Positions 41,987 to 50,339 are shown, counted from the first letter of the stretch. The stretch: DNA of 64,000 bases from an uncultured Prevotellaceae bacterium (GCA_947168045.1 CAMVKN010000007.1:27804-91803), one strand, 5' to 3'. Numbers and translations are program-made. The notes: generated by a model from the letters alone, not told the origin.

Positions 41987-44542
41987 TCAGAATTCCACGA
42001 TGACGCGGCCGTTGATTTGTCGGCCCGTCAGGTAGTTGGGCACGGCCCACTGGCGGTTGGTGACGTCAGTGACCCAGTAGTAGCTGTTGACGTTGCTGAT
42101 GCCGAACAGGTTCATGCAGTCGGCACCTATCCACAGTCGGCGTATGCCGAAGGTGGTGCGCTGGGTGTCGTCGATGGCCAAGTAGCTCATGCCGATGTCG
42201 GCACGCTTGTAAGCCGGTGCGCGGAAGCTCTGCGCCTCGATGCCGCGGTGGGGCGCGCCGAAGGGCAGACCGTCAGCATAGGCCAGGCGGAGCGTCATCT
42301 TCCACCGGTCAGTGCCGGGGAAGTAGTCGGTGAAGTGCAGGTTCAGCGCATAGCGCTGGTCGGTGGGCAGCGGCACCCATGTGCCCTGGTATTTCTGGCG
42401 CGTGCTCATCAGCGAGAAGCTGACCCACGAGTCGGTGCCAGGGACGAACTCGCCGTAGAGCTTCATGTCCAGGCCAAGGGCGTAGCCAGAGGTGAGGTTC
42501 TCGCCGTAGTAGGTCACCTTCACGTTCTGCACGTTGTAGGGGATGAGGTTCGACAGTGCCTTGTAGTAGGCCTCGGCAGTGAACTTGTACTTCAGGTTGT
42601 TCATCTTGAAGCGGTAGTCGAGGGCGGCCAGCACCTGCCACGACCGCTGGCTCTTGATGTTGCTGTTGAGCGTTACGGCGGTGACGCCGCTGCTGGTCAG
42701 CGTGGTGTCGCGCAGCTCCTTGTAGAAGGGTGCCTGATAGTAGAGGCCCGTGGCTAAGCGGTAGGTTAGGTCAGGGTTGGAGGCGGGCACCACGGCTAAT
42801 GACACGCGAGGCGAGAGCAGCGTCTCGCGGTTGAACGACCAGTGGGCGAAGCGCACGCCGTAGGTCAGCGTGAAGTAGGCACCGCGGGCGGGGTGGGAGG
42901 ACTGGGAGTTCTGGGAGGACTGGGAGTTCTGGGAGTCCTGGGAGGTCTGGGAGGTCTGGGAGGACTGGGAGGACTGAGTATCCTTTACGGTGTTCCAGCG
43001 CAGCACGTCCTGCACATAGCCCTCCACGCGGCGTGAGCGCATGTCCTGGCGTGACGACAGGGTGTAGATGAGGTCCAGGCGGGTAGGGCGGTGGGGCACG
43101 CTGTAGCCGCTGCTGTCGCGCATCTCATACTCGCGGCTCTGCTCCTTGATGTGTTCCCACTTGTAGGTCAGACCGCCTTCGATGTCGTGGCGCTTCAGCT
43201 TCTTGTTCACCATCAGCTTCACGCTCTGCACGTCGGCCGTCAGGTAGTTGCGTGCGTGCTCAGCGTAGGTGCCCACGCCAAGCTGCTCGGCGCTCTGCGT
43301 GTCGCTCAGCCAGTACTGGCCCTGAATGTCGTAGCACTCCTGTTCCTTGGTGTGGAAGGCGCTCCACAGCAGCTTGATGCTGGTGCTGTCGCCTAAGTGG
43401 CGCGTCAGCGAGGCCGTGCCGAAGAGGGTGCGGAAGATGTCCTTCTCCTGACCGTCGAAGTAGACGCGGAACGACTTCACGTCCTCCATCGTGCCAAACG
43501 ACGTCTCGCGGTCCTTCGGGCGGAAGTTGTAGTGGTTCTCCGAGATGTTGCCCAGCACGTCGAGCGTCCAGCGGCGGTTGGGCTGCCAGGTGATGAACGT
43601 CTGGTAGTCCAGCTGGTTCGGGCGATACTCGCCCGTGGTCTCTAACGAGCCTAAGAGGTAGCGGTTGGTCTTGTAGCGCAGACCGTGGCTCATGGAGAAG
43701 GTTTGAGATTTCTTCGACGGGCGAAGCGGCAGAGCCGAGCGGAGATTTGAGGCTTGAGATTTGCCCGTGCCGTAACCGACATAGACCGAGCCGCCCAGCA
43801 GGCTGCCCGATGCCGAGGCCTCAAGGCGCTCGGGGCGACGGTAGGTGATGTCGAGCGCGCTCGACATCTTGTCGCCATACTTTGCTGAGAAACCGCCGGT
43901 GGAGAAACCTACGCGCTCAACCATGTCGGGGTTGATGACGGAGAGTCCCTCCTGCTGTCCTGAGCGGATGAGCAACGGGCGGTAGACCTCCACATTATTT
44001 ATATATACTGAGTTCTCGTCGAAGCTGCCACCGCGCACGTTGTACTGGCTTGACAGCTCGTTGTGGGTGCTGACGCCGGCCTGCTGCTGTATGAGGTCCT
44101 CGACGGCATTGCCCGTCACTGAGGCCGCCCCTGAGCGCAGGTCGGTGATGTCGAGCTGCTCCATCTGGTCTGTCTGCCGCCGCCGCTCGCTGACCACCAC
44201 CGTGCCCAGGTCGTCCTGTGCCCGCAGCACGATGCGCAGCGTCTGTGTGCCCTGTGGCTTGTACAGTGTCTTGGTGCGTGTCTTATAGCCAATCATGGAG
44301 TAGCGGATGGTCACTGAGTCGCTCGTAGCCAGCGTGAGGCGGTATTCGCCTTTGATGCTGGTGAAGGCCACCTTGCCCTGCTCAACACAGGCCACGGTGG
44401 CGAACTCAACGGGCTGGCCCTCGTCGTCGGTCACCAGTCCCTTGAGCGTAAATGTCTGCCCGACGGCCTCGATGACCATCGTCAGCAGCAGTGTCAACAT
44501 GGCCATGCAGCGTGCCGCACGGCTTTTCCATGGGTGTATCAT
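41987..44542 (-). CDS. TonB-dependent outer membrane receptor with repeat insertions
   Basis: An 851-residue receptor. Signal peptide at about 10-30 (MAMLTLLLTMVIEAVGQ), carboxypeptidase-D-like beta domain (FTLKGLVTDDEGQPVEFATV) at 30-110, plug domain with NVRGGSFDENSVYINNVEVY at about 180, then the barrel ending in RVIVEF. Two insertions are visible. Residues of about 260-283 (GKSQASNLRSALPLRPSKKS) translate the intergenic 43-bp core and flanking heptamers in frame. Residues 522-550 are an SQ-rich run (SSQTSQTSQDSQNSQSSQ). Both fall in probable loops, and the frame stays open. The imported substrate is unknown. It is preceded by a lipoprotein nuclease gene. Confidence 0.93.
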   Translation of the reverse strand: MIHPWKSRAARCMAMLTLLLTMVIEAVGQTFTLKGLVTDDEGQPVEFATVACVEQGKVAFTSIKGEYRLTLATSDSVTIRYSMIGYKTRTKTLYKPQGTQTLRIVLRAQDDLGTVVVSERRRQTDQMEQLDITDLRSGAASVTGNAVEDLIQQQAGVSTHNELSSQYNVRGGSFDENSVYINNVEVYRPLLIRSGQQEGLSVINPDMVERVGFSTGGFSAKYGDKMSSALDITYRRPERLEASASGSLLGGSVYVGYGTGKSQASNLRSALPLRPSKKSQTFSMSHGLRYKTNRYLLGSLETTGEYRPNQLDYQTFITWQPNRRWTLDVLGNISENHYNFRPKDRETSFGTMEDVKSFRVYFDGQEKDIFRTLFGTASLTRHLGDSTSIKLLWSAFHTKEQECYDIQGQYWLSDTQSAEQLGVGTYAEHARNYLTADVQSVKLMVNKKLKRHDIEGGLTYKWEHIKEQSREYEMRDSSGYSVPHRPTRLDLIYTLSSRQDMRSRRVEGYVQDVLRWNTVKDTQSSQSSQTSQTSQDSQNSQSSQNSQSSHPARGAYFTLTYGVRFAHWSFNRETLLSPRVSLAVVPASNPDLTYRLATGLYYQAPFYKELRDTTLTSSGVTAVTLNSNIKSQRSWQVLAALDYRFKMNNLKYKFTAEAYYKALSNLIPYNVQNVKVTYYGENLTSGYALGLDMKLYGEFVPGTDSWVSFSLMSTRQKYQGTWVPLPTDQRYALNLHFTDYFPGTDRWKMTLRLAYADGLPFGAPHRGIEAQSFRAPAYKRADIGMSYLAIDDTQRTTFGIRRLWIGADCMNLFGISNVNSYYWVTDVTNRQWAVPNYLTGRQINGRVIVEF
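42893..42977 (-). repeat. 9-bp SQ-coding tandem repeat in the receptor gene
   Basis: About nine copies of ctgggag plus two variable bases on the plus strand, encoding SQS/SQT/SQN on the minus strand. The length is a multiple of three, so copy-number change would keep frame. A related repeat lies at 45,271-45,396. Confidence 0.88.
43691..43763 (-). repeat. Intergenic composite repeat inserted in frame
   Basis: It contains gtttgagatttcttcgacgg (continuing gcgaagcggcagagccgagc), then ggagatttgaggcttgagat. One or two mismatches separate it from the cores at about 1,700 and about 12,500. It adds about 24 codons to the receptor gene without a stop. Confidence 0.88.
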
Positions 44543-44580
44543 CTGTCTATAATAACGCAAGAATGGGCCGTTTATTATAT

Positions 44581-45489
44581 TTACCATTCGTCGAGCGTGC
44601 TGACGGCCTCGATGCTGTCTTCCACATCGTCGGGCAGCAGGTGGAAGAAGTTGATGCCTGAGCGGCGCTCCACCTCGTCGACGCTGGTGGCCTGCTTGCG
44701 CCACGGCTGGCGGTGGCCGTCGTTGGTGAAGATGAAGCCGACGGCCGTGGGTTGTGGCTCAAGGCGGCACACCACCTTAAAGAAGCCGGTAGGCACGGTG
44801 ACGCGGTTGCGCCCAATCTGGCGCGGGCTCTCCTCTTCAAACAGCGGGCCACAGACGATGGTGAGCTCGCCGTAGCGGCGTGCCCACGTGCGGCACTGCA
44901 TCTCAAGGTCGTTCCAGTCTTCCTTGTTCAGACCGTGGTTCTGAGGGCAGATGTTCGTCATCAGGAACGACTGCGTCATCGCCTCAGCGTCCCACTTGTT
45001 GTCGCCGGCCGGACACATGTGCCCACGGTCGTAGCGCGAGTTGTAGTAGTCCTGGAAGGTGGCACGCGGCGTGGACACATCGGTGTCCTCCTCGAAGCGC
45101 TCCTCGTCGCGCTGGATTCTGCCATAGGTGTGCTCCTTGGTCAGCGTCCAGGCCACCCAGTTGGGACAGCGCGTCGACTTGTTGTAGCTCGTGATGTAGC
45201 CCTTGCGCGTGAGCAGCTTGTCGCTGACGCCACGGCCTACACGCTGCTTTAAGAGGTCAGCGTCGGAGAGGGACTGCTGGGAGTTCTGGGACTGGCGCGA
45301 CTGCTGGGACTGCTGGGAGTTCTGGGACTGCAGGGAGCTCTGGGACTGCAGGGAGCTCTGGGACTGCTGGGAGTACTGGGACTGCTGAGTCTGGGACCTG
45401 AAGGCCTGAATGGGTTGCTCGGTGCTGCGGCGGCATGCGCTGAGCAGGGCGGTGGCAGCAAGCACCACCAGAAGTAGTTGTCGTTTCAT
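44581..45489 (-). CDS. Secreted DNA/RNA non-specific endonuclease (lipoprotein)
   Basis: A 302-residue lipoprotein (lipobox ALLSAC) with a low-complexity SQ-rich linker (residues 32-73) and a C-terminal NUC1/Serratia-nuclease domain. The catalytic DRGH motif is [14 protein letters not shown], and the metal-binding Asn is in the [18 protein letters not shown] helix. It should cleave single- and double-stranded nucleic acid outside the cytoplasm, perhaps for nutrient scavenging. Start [16 protein letters not shown] follows the promoter at 45,512. It is first in the operon with the TonB receptor, suggesting that degradation products or a linked nutrient enter through that receptor. Confidence 0.94.
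   Translation of the reverse strand: MKRQLLLVVLAATALLSACRRSTEQPIQAFRSQTQQSQYSQQSQSSLQSQSSLQSQNSQQSQQSRQSQNSQQSLSDADLLKQRVGRGVSDKLLTRKGYITSYNKSTRCPNWVAWTLTKEHTYGRIQRDEERFEEDTDVSTPRATFQDYYNSRYDRGHMCPAGDNKWDAEAMTQSFLMTNICPQNHGLNKEDWNDLEMQCRTWARRYGELTIVCGPLFEEESPRQIGRNRVTVPTGFFKVVCRLEPQPTAVGFIFTNDGHRQPWRKQATSVDEVERRSGINFFHLLPDDVEDSIEAVSTLDEW
45271..45396 (-). repeat. SQ-coding tandem repeat in the nuclease gene
   Basis: Tandem units of gggactgct/gggagttct/gggagctct type encode [18 protein letters not shown] residues. The same minus-strand SQ code is used in the neighbouring receptor gene. Confidence 0.88.
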
Positions 45490-45511
45490 TGTGTTTATGA
45501 TGTTACAGCGT

Positions 45512-45520
45512 GCAAAGGTA
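45512..45520 (-). promoter_or_regulatory. -7 element for the nuclease-receptor-folA operon
   Basis: The minus strand reads TACCTTTGC about 23 nt before the ATG at 45,489. Confidence 0.75.
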
Positions 45521-45617
45521 CTACTTTTTTTGCTTTTCACACCAAGCGGCGCGCCTCGCGTAAGTTAAATATCGTTTAAAAAGGGGGCTGCCGCATGGAG
45601 GAATGAAAAAAAAACAC

Positions 45618-45626
45618 TACCTTTGC
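45618..45626 (+). promoter_or_regulatory. -7 element for the Nif3 gene
   Basis: TACCTTTGC, 30 nt before the GTG start at 45,656, divergent from the nuclease promoter. Confidence 0.75.
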
Positions 45627-45655
45627 AACCTATTAGATTAAAAGCGACAAAAAGC

Positions 45656-46450
45656 GTGAAAATAAGACAAGTGGTGGAAGCCCTTGAAAGATTCGCGCCC
45701 CTGCCGCTGCAGGAAAGCTGGGACAACAGCGGCCTGCAGATTGGGTTGACAGAGGCGGATGTTTCAGGGGTATTATTGTGTTTGGACGTCACTGAGCAAA
45801 TCATCGACGAGGCTGTCAGACGGGGCTGTAACATGGTGGTGAGCCATCACCCCCTGCTGTTCCGCGGACTGAAGCAGGTGAGCGACCTCACTGACGTGCA
45901 ACGCACGGTGCGCAGTGCCATCAGGCATGATGTGTGCGTGGTCTCCATGCATACCTGTCTGGACAATGCCCACGGCGGTGTGAACACCAGGATAGCTGAA
46001 CGGCTGGCCATGCCCTTGAAGGAGGGCGAGCAGCCACAGATAGCGGAGATGGGCAGCGACACGAAGCCCGGACAGTGGGTGATGCTGACGCTGCGTCAGC
46101 CCATGGCCGCCAGGGACTTCGTGATGCACGTGAAGCGCCAACTGGAGGCGGAGAGCGCCATGTGCAACGAGCTGCTGCGCAGGCCCGTCACAAGGGTGGC
46201 CATCTGCGGAGGTGCCGGCGACTTCCTGCTCGACGAGGCCGTGGCTCACGGAGCTGACGCCTTCGTAACCGGCGAGATGCACTATCACCAGTACTTCGGC
46301 TATGAACAGAAACTGCAGATTTGCGTGGTGGGCCACTATGAGAGCGAGCACTTTACCACGACGCTGCTGCAGGACATCATCAGCCGTGAGTGTCCCGAGG
46401 TGACCACATGCATAGCTGAGACAAACACCAACCCGATACTGTATCTATAA
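45656..46450 (+). CDS. Nif3-like dinuclear metal centre protein
   Basis: A 264-residue Nif3/YbgI family protein. The GTG at 45,656 gives MKIRQVVEALERFAPLPLQE, the family N-terminus; the frame upstream has only a weak non-ATG start. Metal-binding motifs are VVSHHPLLFRG, MHTCLDNAHGGVN and VTGEMHYHQYF near the C-terminus. Some relatives have GTP cyclohydrolase-like or NIF3 roles, but the true activity is unsettled. The protein is short compared with about 370-residue versions that have an insert domain. The coiled-coil Zn-ribbon gene downstream is its frequent genomic partner. Confidence 0.95.
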   Translation: MKIRQVVEALERFAPLPLQESWDNSGLQIGLTEADVSGVLLCLDVTEQIIDEAVRRGCNMVVSHHPLLFRGLKQVSDLTDVQRTVRSAIRHDVCVVSMHTCLDNAHGGVNTRIAERLAMPLKEGEQPQIAEMGSDTKPGQWVMLTLRQPMAARDFVMHVKRQLEAESAMCNELLRRPVTRVAICGGAGDFLLDEAVAHGADAFVTGEMHYHQYFGYEQKLQICVVGHYESEHFTTTLLQDIISRECPEVTTCIAETNTNPILYL

Positions 46451-46511
46451 CAATGGCCCAAGCCCCCGGGAAGGCCTTCCCCGGAAGGGGAATAAGAGGG
46501 GGGCGGCAATT
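46451..46511. repeat. Palindrome-rich spacer
   Basis: cccaagcccccgggaaggcc followed by ttccccggaaggggaa. It resembles the 37-bp CCTCC...GGAGG palindrome family at 27.8 kb in composition and symmetry, but as a single diverged copy between co-oriented genes. Confidence 0.5.
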
Positions 46512-47378
46512 ATGGCAAAGAAAGATCCAACTGACCTCTCCGTGGAGGAGAAACTGAAGACACTGTTCCAGTTGCAGACGGCCCTGTCGGCCATCGATGA
46601 GAAAAAAGCCCTGCGTGGCGAGCTGCCCCTTGAGGTGGAAGACCTGGAGGCCGAGATAGAAGGCCTGTCGACGCGCATTGAGCGAATCAAGGCTGAGATT
46701 GGTGAGTTCGAGCGGGCCATCTCGCAGAAGCGTGGCGAGATCATCGAGAGTCAGGCCAGCGTGGAGCGCTACAAGCAGCAGCTCGAAGAGGTGAGGAACA
46801 ACCGCGAGTTTGACACACTGTCGAAGGAGATTGAGTTCCAGTCGCTGGAGATTGAGCTGTGCAACAAGAAAATCAATGAGGCTACCCGGCGCATTGAGGA
46901 GAAGAACGTCGAGCTGGACACCAGCGCAGCAGTGCTGGAGGAAAAGCAGGGCGACCTGGAGCTGAAGAAGAGCGAGCTGGACGAAATCATGGACGAGACA
47001 CGCACTGAGGAGGACCACCTGCGCGAGAAGGCACAGGAGCTGGAAGCCAGGATTGAGCCGCGCCTGCTGACATCGTTCAAGCGCATACGCAAGAACGCCC
47101 GCAACGGACTGGGAATCGTATATGTGCAGCGCGACGCCTGTGGTGGCTGCTTCAACAAGATTCCGCCCCAGCGACAGCTCGACATCAAGATGCACAAGAA
47201 AATCATCGTATGCGAATACTGCGGCCGCATCCTCATCGACCCTGAGCTGGCCGGTGTCAAGGTAGAGAAGCCAGTGGCAGCTGAGGATAAGAAGTCCACG
47301 CGTCGCCGTGCAACCGCCGGGAGCGTCAAGAAGACGTCCACCTCAAAGAAGTCCACCGACGCAAATGATATGGTCTGA
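46512..47378 (+). CDS. Coiled-coil zinc-ribbon protein (COG1579-like)
   Basis: A 288-residue protein: long heptad-rich coiled coil (about 10-180, e.g. LPLEVEDLEAEIEGLSTRIE), then a C4 zinc ribbon with CGGCFNKIPPQ and CEYCGRILIDPEL, then a basic Lys/Thr-rich tail. COG1579 members are nucleic-acid-binding proteins of unknown detail, commonly encoded next to Nif3-like genes as here. It lies 61 nt downstream of the Nif3 gene. The stop is followed directly by a heptamer repeat shared with the convergent gene. Confidence 0.93.
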   Translation: MAKKDPTDLSVEEKLKTLFQLQTALSAIDEKKALRGELPLEVEDLEAEIEGLSTRIERIKAEIGEFERAISQKRGEIIESQASVERYKQQLEEVRNNREFDTLSKEIEFQSLEIELCNKKINEATRRIEEKNVELDTSAAVLEEKQGDLELKKSELDEIMDETRTEEDHLREKAQELEARIEPRLLTSFKRIRKNARNGLGIVYVQRDACGGCFNKIPPQRQLDIKMHKKIIVCEYCGRILIDPELAGVKVEKPVAAEDKKSTRRRATAGSVKKTSTSKKSTDANDMV

Positions 47379-47401
47379 TGCATTAAGCATTAAGCATTGA
47401 A
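47379..47401. repeat. Heptamer repeat (GCATTAA) at a convergent gene junction
   Basis: gcattaagcattaagcatt is three period-7 units of the same family as 29,359-29,395. On the minus strand it encodes the final residues and stop of the HsdR-N-like protein (MLNA-stop). Confidence 0.85.
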
Positions 47402-47838
47402 TAGTCTGGAATCTCTTTCAGGAACGTGTACGAGCGTCCTTCGTAGTCCATTCGGCAGCAGTAGTGCTGTAGGCCGTTGCTCACCACCAGATAGTCTACA
47501 TGCAGCAGGATGTTGTAGGCAGTTATCTGGTCGAACACACGCTGTGTGATGGGCACCGACGGTGCCTTGTACTCCATAATCATCAGGGGCTGCAACACAT
47601 TATTATATAATACGGTGTCGCAGCGCAGACGCTTCTCGCCAACGCGGAGTTCCATCTCGTTGGCGAGAAGTCCTTTTGGATAACCCTTGTGCTCCACCAG
47701 ATAGTGCACGAAGTGCTGGCGCACCCACTCTTCGGGCGTCAGGGCCACATAGCGCCGCCGCAGGAAGTCGAACACCTCGTGACGCCCCCGTTGCTCGCGC
47801 ACCCGCATTTCGTATGCTGGCAGGTTGATTTCCATCAT
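47383..47838 (-). CDS. HsdR N-terminal-domain-like protein (HSDR_N_2)
   Basis: A 151-residue protein resembling the restriction-type nuclease fold found alone in many Bacteroidetes: VRQHFVHYLVEHKGYPKGLL, RLRCDTVLYNNVLQPLMIME and YK of the E-x-K site (MIMEYKAPS), then FDQITAYNILLHVDYLVVSN. The catalytic D...ExK residues appear present. No other restriction-modification subunit is nearby, so a role in restriction is not implied. The C-terminal SMLNA and stop are heptamer-encoded. The start may be either of two tandem ATGs. Confidence 0.88.
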   Translation of the reverse strand: MMEINLPAYEMRVREQRGRHEVFDFLRRRYVALTPEEWVRQHFVHYLVEHKGYPKGLLANEMELRVGEKRLRCDTVLYNNVLQPLMIMEYKAPSVPITQRVFDQITAYNILLHVDYLVVSNGLQHYCCRMDYEGRSYTFLKEIPDYSMLNA

Positions 47839-47866
47839 CTTTTTTTGGTTTTTCCCTCGCTTATTT

Positions 47867-47890
47867 GTACCTTTGCAGGCACAAAGGTAC
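47867..47890. promoter_or_regulatory. Overlapping face-to-face promoters (palindromic)
   Basis: GTACCTTTG and its perfect inverse CAAAGGTAC are separated by 6 nt. The plus-strand TACCTTTGC serves holA, and the minus-strand TACCTTTGT serves the HsdR-N-like gene. Each predicted start site falls inside the other's -7 box, so the two polymerases should exclude each other. Confidence 0.72.
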
Positions 47891-47910
47891 GTTTTTTTTT
47901 TGAATTACCA

Positions 47911-48939
47911 ATGGCAGAGAGCAAAAATGTGACCTACGACAGTCTGATGCGCGACCTCAAGGCCGGCAAGTATGCGCCCGTCTACTATCTGATGGGCGAC
48001 GAGTCGTACTATATCGACAAAATCTGTGACTACATTGCCGAGCACGCCCTGCCCGAGGACCAGCGCGACTTCAACCAGACCATCTTCTTTGGTTCGGATG
48101 TCACCGCCTCGCAGGTGGCCGATGCGGCGCGCCGCTACCCCATGATGGCCGAGCGTCAGGTGGTCATCGTCAAGGAGGCGCAGAACATCAAGCAGACCGA
48201 TGCCCTGCAGAAGTACTTCGAGAAGCCCATGTCTACCACCATCCTGGTGATATGTCATAAGAACGGCAAGGTAGATGGTCGCAAGCGTGAGTACGTGAAG
48301 GCTATCCAGCACGCAGGCATCCTCTTCGAGAGTCAGAAGCTGAAGGACTTCCGGCTGCCGGAATTCATAGAGGGCTATCTGAGCCAGCGTCAGGTCAGCA
48401 TCGACTCGAAGTCGGCCCAACTCATCGCCGAGGCCATCGGTTCCGACCTGAGCCGTCTCACCAGCGAGCTGGACAAGGTGCTTATCTCGCTGCCTGAGAA
48501 CGACCGGCGCATCACTCCACAGGTGGTCGAAGACCAGATAGGGGTGAGCAAGGACTTTAACGGTTTTGAGCTGCGCGATGCCATCGTCAACCGCAACATT
48601 TACAAGGCCAATCAGATTGTCATTTATTTTGACAAAAATCCGAAGGCAGGAAGCATCTACTCATTTCTCCCGTTGCTCTTCAGTTACTTCCAGAATCTAC
48701 TCATCGCCTATTATGCGCCCCAGCGGACCAGTCAGGAGAGCGTTGCACAGTGGCTGGAAATGCGAAATCCATGGTTGGCGAAAGACTACATGACAGGCAT
48801 GCGAAATTACTCAGGAAAAAAAGTGATGCAAATAATTAGCAAAATACGCGAGACGGATGCCAAAAGTAAGGGTCTGGACAACGCCAATACGCCTCCAGGC
48901 GAGCTGATGAAAGAACTAATTTTTTACATTTTGCATTGA
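47911..48939 (+). CDS. holA: DNA polymerase III subunit delta
   Basis: A 342-residue clamp-loader subunit. It starts MAESKNVTYDSLMRDLKAGK; the much longer open frame upstream overlaps the divergent gene and is rejected. The family pattern PVYYLMGDESYYIDKICDYI, ARRYPMMAERQVVIVKEAQN and SDLSRLTSELDKVLISL is clear, followed by a C-terminal helical collar. It opens the beta sliding clamp and bridges the DnaX complex. Monocistronic, ending in a tandem terminator. Confidence 0.95.
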   Translation: MAESKNVTYDSLMRDLKAGKYAPVYYLMGDESYYIDKICDYIAEHALPEDQRDFNQTIFFGSDVTASQVADAARRYPMMAERQVVIVKEAQNIKQTDALQKYFEKPMSTTILVICHKNGKVDGRKREYVKAIQHAGILFESQKLKDFRLPEFIEGYLSQRQVSIDSKSAQLIAEAIGSDLSRLTSELDKVLISLPENDRRITPQVVEDQIGVSKDFNGFELRDAIVNRNIYKANQIVIYFDKNPKAGSIYSFLPLLFSYFQNLLIAYYAPQRTSQESVAQWLEMRNPWLAKDYMTGMRNYSGKKVMQIISKIRETDAKSKGLDNANTPPGELMKELIFYILH

Positions 48940-48940
48940 A

Positions 48941-49000
48941 AAAGCCCTTTCTGGCTTTCTCTTTTAGCTAAAATGAGCACTTCCCGGAAGTGCTCTTTTT
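48941..49000 (+). terminator. Tandem hairpin terminator after holA
   Basis: First hairpin AAAGCC-CTTTCT-GGCTTT with TCTCTTTT, then GAGCACTTC-CCG-GAAGTGCTC (48,975-48,995) followed by TTTTT. Confidence 0.88.
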
Positions 49001-49656
49001 GTGCCCAATACTAATGTAGTCAGCACTTTAGCGTGAAATGACTACCCTCAAAACTCGCAAATTTTGGGCTTCCTAACCCGTCGACCAGAATTTTTTAGTT
49101 ATGGCGATTTTCGATATTTTGGCCTCCCCCGAATTTACAATTAACTTTCGTTTGCGTTTTGAAACGTAAAATTTAAAATCCTAAACGCGCCGCGTCGCTT
49201 TACAAATATTCCTTCAAGATAGCTAAGTTTATGTTTTCAAATCTCAAATTTGTGGTTAGAGAATTTAAATATTTGATTTTAAATTTCAAGGTTTAAGTTT
49301 TTGAATTGATAAATATGCAAGATGGCATGAGCATGCGTAACCGTCCGATTCCCAATTTAATAACATTAAAGAACGAAGATTTGGTTGATATAAATAAGCC
49401 CGTTTGGAATGTTAAACGTCCTCTATCCGCTTTTTTGCGCGTTGCTGTGATTAGTATCTCATACTTAATCAGTTAATTAGTCATTTTGTCCTCTAAACAA
49501 CTTTTGAATTAGTAAATTCCATTTATTCACATTTGAAAATTTAAAGAGCGTTTCTTGAGCTGTTATACTTTGCATTTACAAATTCAAAACTACAAAATTA
49601 AACTTTTAAATGATAAAATTTTCTTTGAAAATGTTGCGTAGTTCAAAAGAAAGATT
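49001..49656. other. 650-bp AT-rich gene-free island
   Basis: Strikingly more A/T-rich than all neighbours, with no open frame of protein-like character on either strand. It contains short inverted repeats (CGTTT-TG-AAACG near 49,156) and many poly-A/T tracts (aaatttaaaat, ttgattttaaatttc). It lies between the holA terminator and the XRE regulator promoter. It could be a long regulatory region, an unrecognised RNA or a decayed insertion; I cannot assign it. Confidence 0.6.
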
Positions 49657-49664
49657 TACCTTTG
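49657..49664 (+). promoter_or_regulatory. -7 element for the XRE regulator
   Basis: TACCTTTG (then T) about 43 nt before the ATG at 49,707. Confidence 0.65.
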
Positions 49665-49706
49665 TAAACTCAAAGAAAAAGGCCCAAAAAGGCGAAAAAT
49701 GTGCTT

Positions 49707-50204
49707 ATGACAGAAATGAAAGACCGCATCAGACAGATTATGGAGTCGCAACACATGACCCAACAAGTGTTCGCTGACTTCATCGGTACGAACCCTGCCA
49801 CCCTGAGTGGCATCTTCAATGACCGCACCCGCCCCACCCTGAACATTGTGGAGATGATTAAAAAGAAAATTCCTGACATCAATACCGACTGGCTTGTCTT
49901 TGGCACAGGCGAGATGTACCACCAGGACGTGCCTCAGCTCGACAACGCTCCATCGGCCCTTGGTGGTCGTCCCCAAAACAGTGCGTCGCCTTCCGAGCCG
50001 ATGATTGACTTCGGTGTGAGTCCTGCTCCTACCCCACATGGAGCCATTCCGCAGCCCAATGCTATCAATAGTGTACGTAATACACCTCAGATTATTGTCC
50101 GTGAGGAGGTAAAAATTCCTGACAAACCTCAGCGCCGTGTTACCGAGATTCGCGTCTATTATGACGACCAGACTTGGGAGAGCTTCGTACCCTCAAAGAA
50201 GTGA
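49707..50204 (+). CDS. XRE-family helix-turn-helix regulator
   Basis: A 165-residue protein. Residues 1-65 form an XRE DNA-binding domain (ESQHMTQQVFADFIGTNPAT then LSGIFNDRTRPTLNIVEMI). The middle is Pro/Asn-rich and probably disordered, and the C-terminus (EIRVYYDDQTWESFVPSKK) is short. It is not a full phage repressor, as no peptidase domain is present. Possible starts are GTG 49,701, ATG 49,707 and ATG 49,716; 49,707 was chosen. It may control itself through the long AT-rich region upstream. Targets unknown. Confidence 0.88.
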   Translation: MTEMKDRIRQIMESQHMTQQVFADFIGTNPATLSGIFNDRTRPTLNIVEMIKKKIPDINTDWLVFGTGEMYHQDVPQLDNAPSALGGRPQNSASPSEPMIDFGVSPAPTPHGAIPQPNAINSVRNTPQIIVREEVKIPDKPQRRVTEIRVYYDDQTWESFVPSKK

Positions 50205-50298
50205 ATAGTGGCTGTTGCCACTTTGTCTTACATGTGTTATTTTTGTTAAAAATATGCAGTTCTTTGTGAAAAAGATGGCTGCGTTCATTCTGTTTTAT

Positions 50299-50307
50299 TA
50301 CTTTTGC
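50299..50307 (+). promoter_or_regulatory. -7 element for the envelope thioredoxin operon
   Basis: TACTTTTGC, 33 nt before the ATG at 50,340. Confidence 0.7.
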
Positions 50308-50339
50308 AGGCAAAAAACTAACACATTGTAAGACTAAAG

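Noticed and set aside
41987..44542. TonB receptor as a pseudogene because of the repeat insertions
   Set aside because: Both insertions keep frame, and the plug, barrel and terminal aromatic residue are intact.
49001..49656. Chromosomal replication origin or dif site in the AT-rich island
   Set aside because: No DnaA-box cluster, dnaA/dnaN neighbourhood or dif-like 28-mer was recognised.
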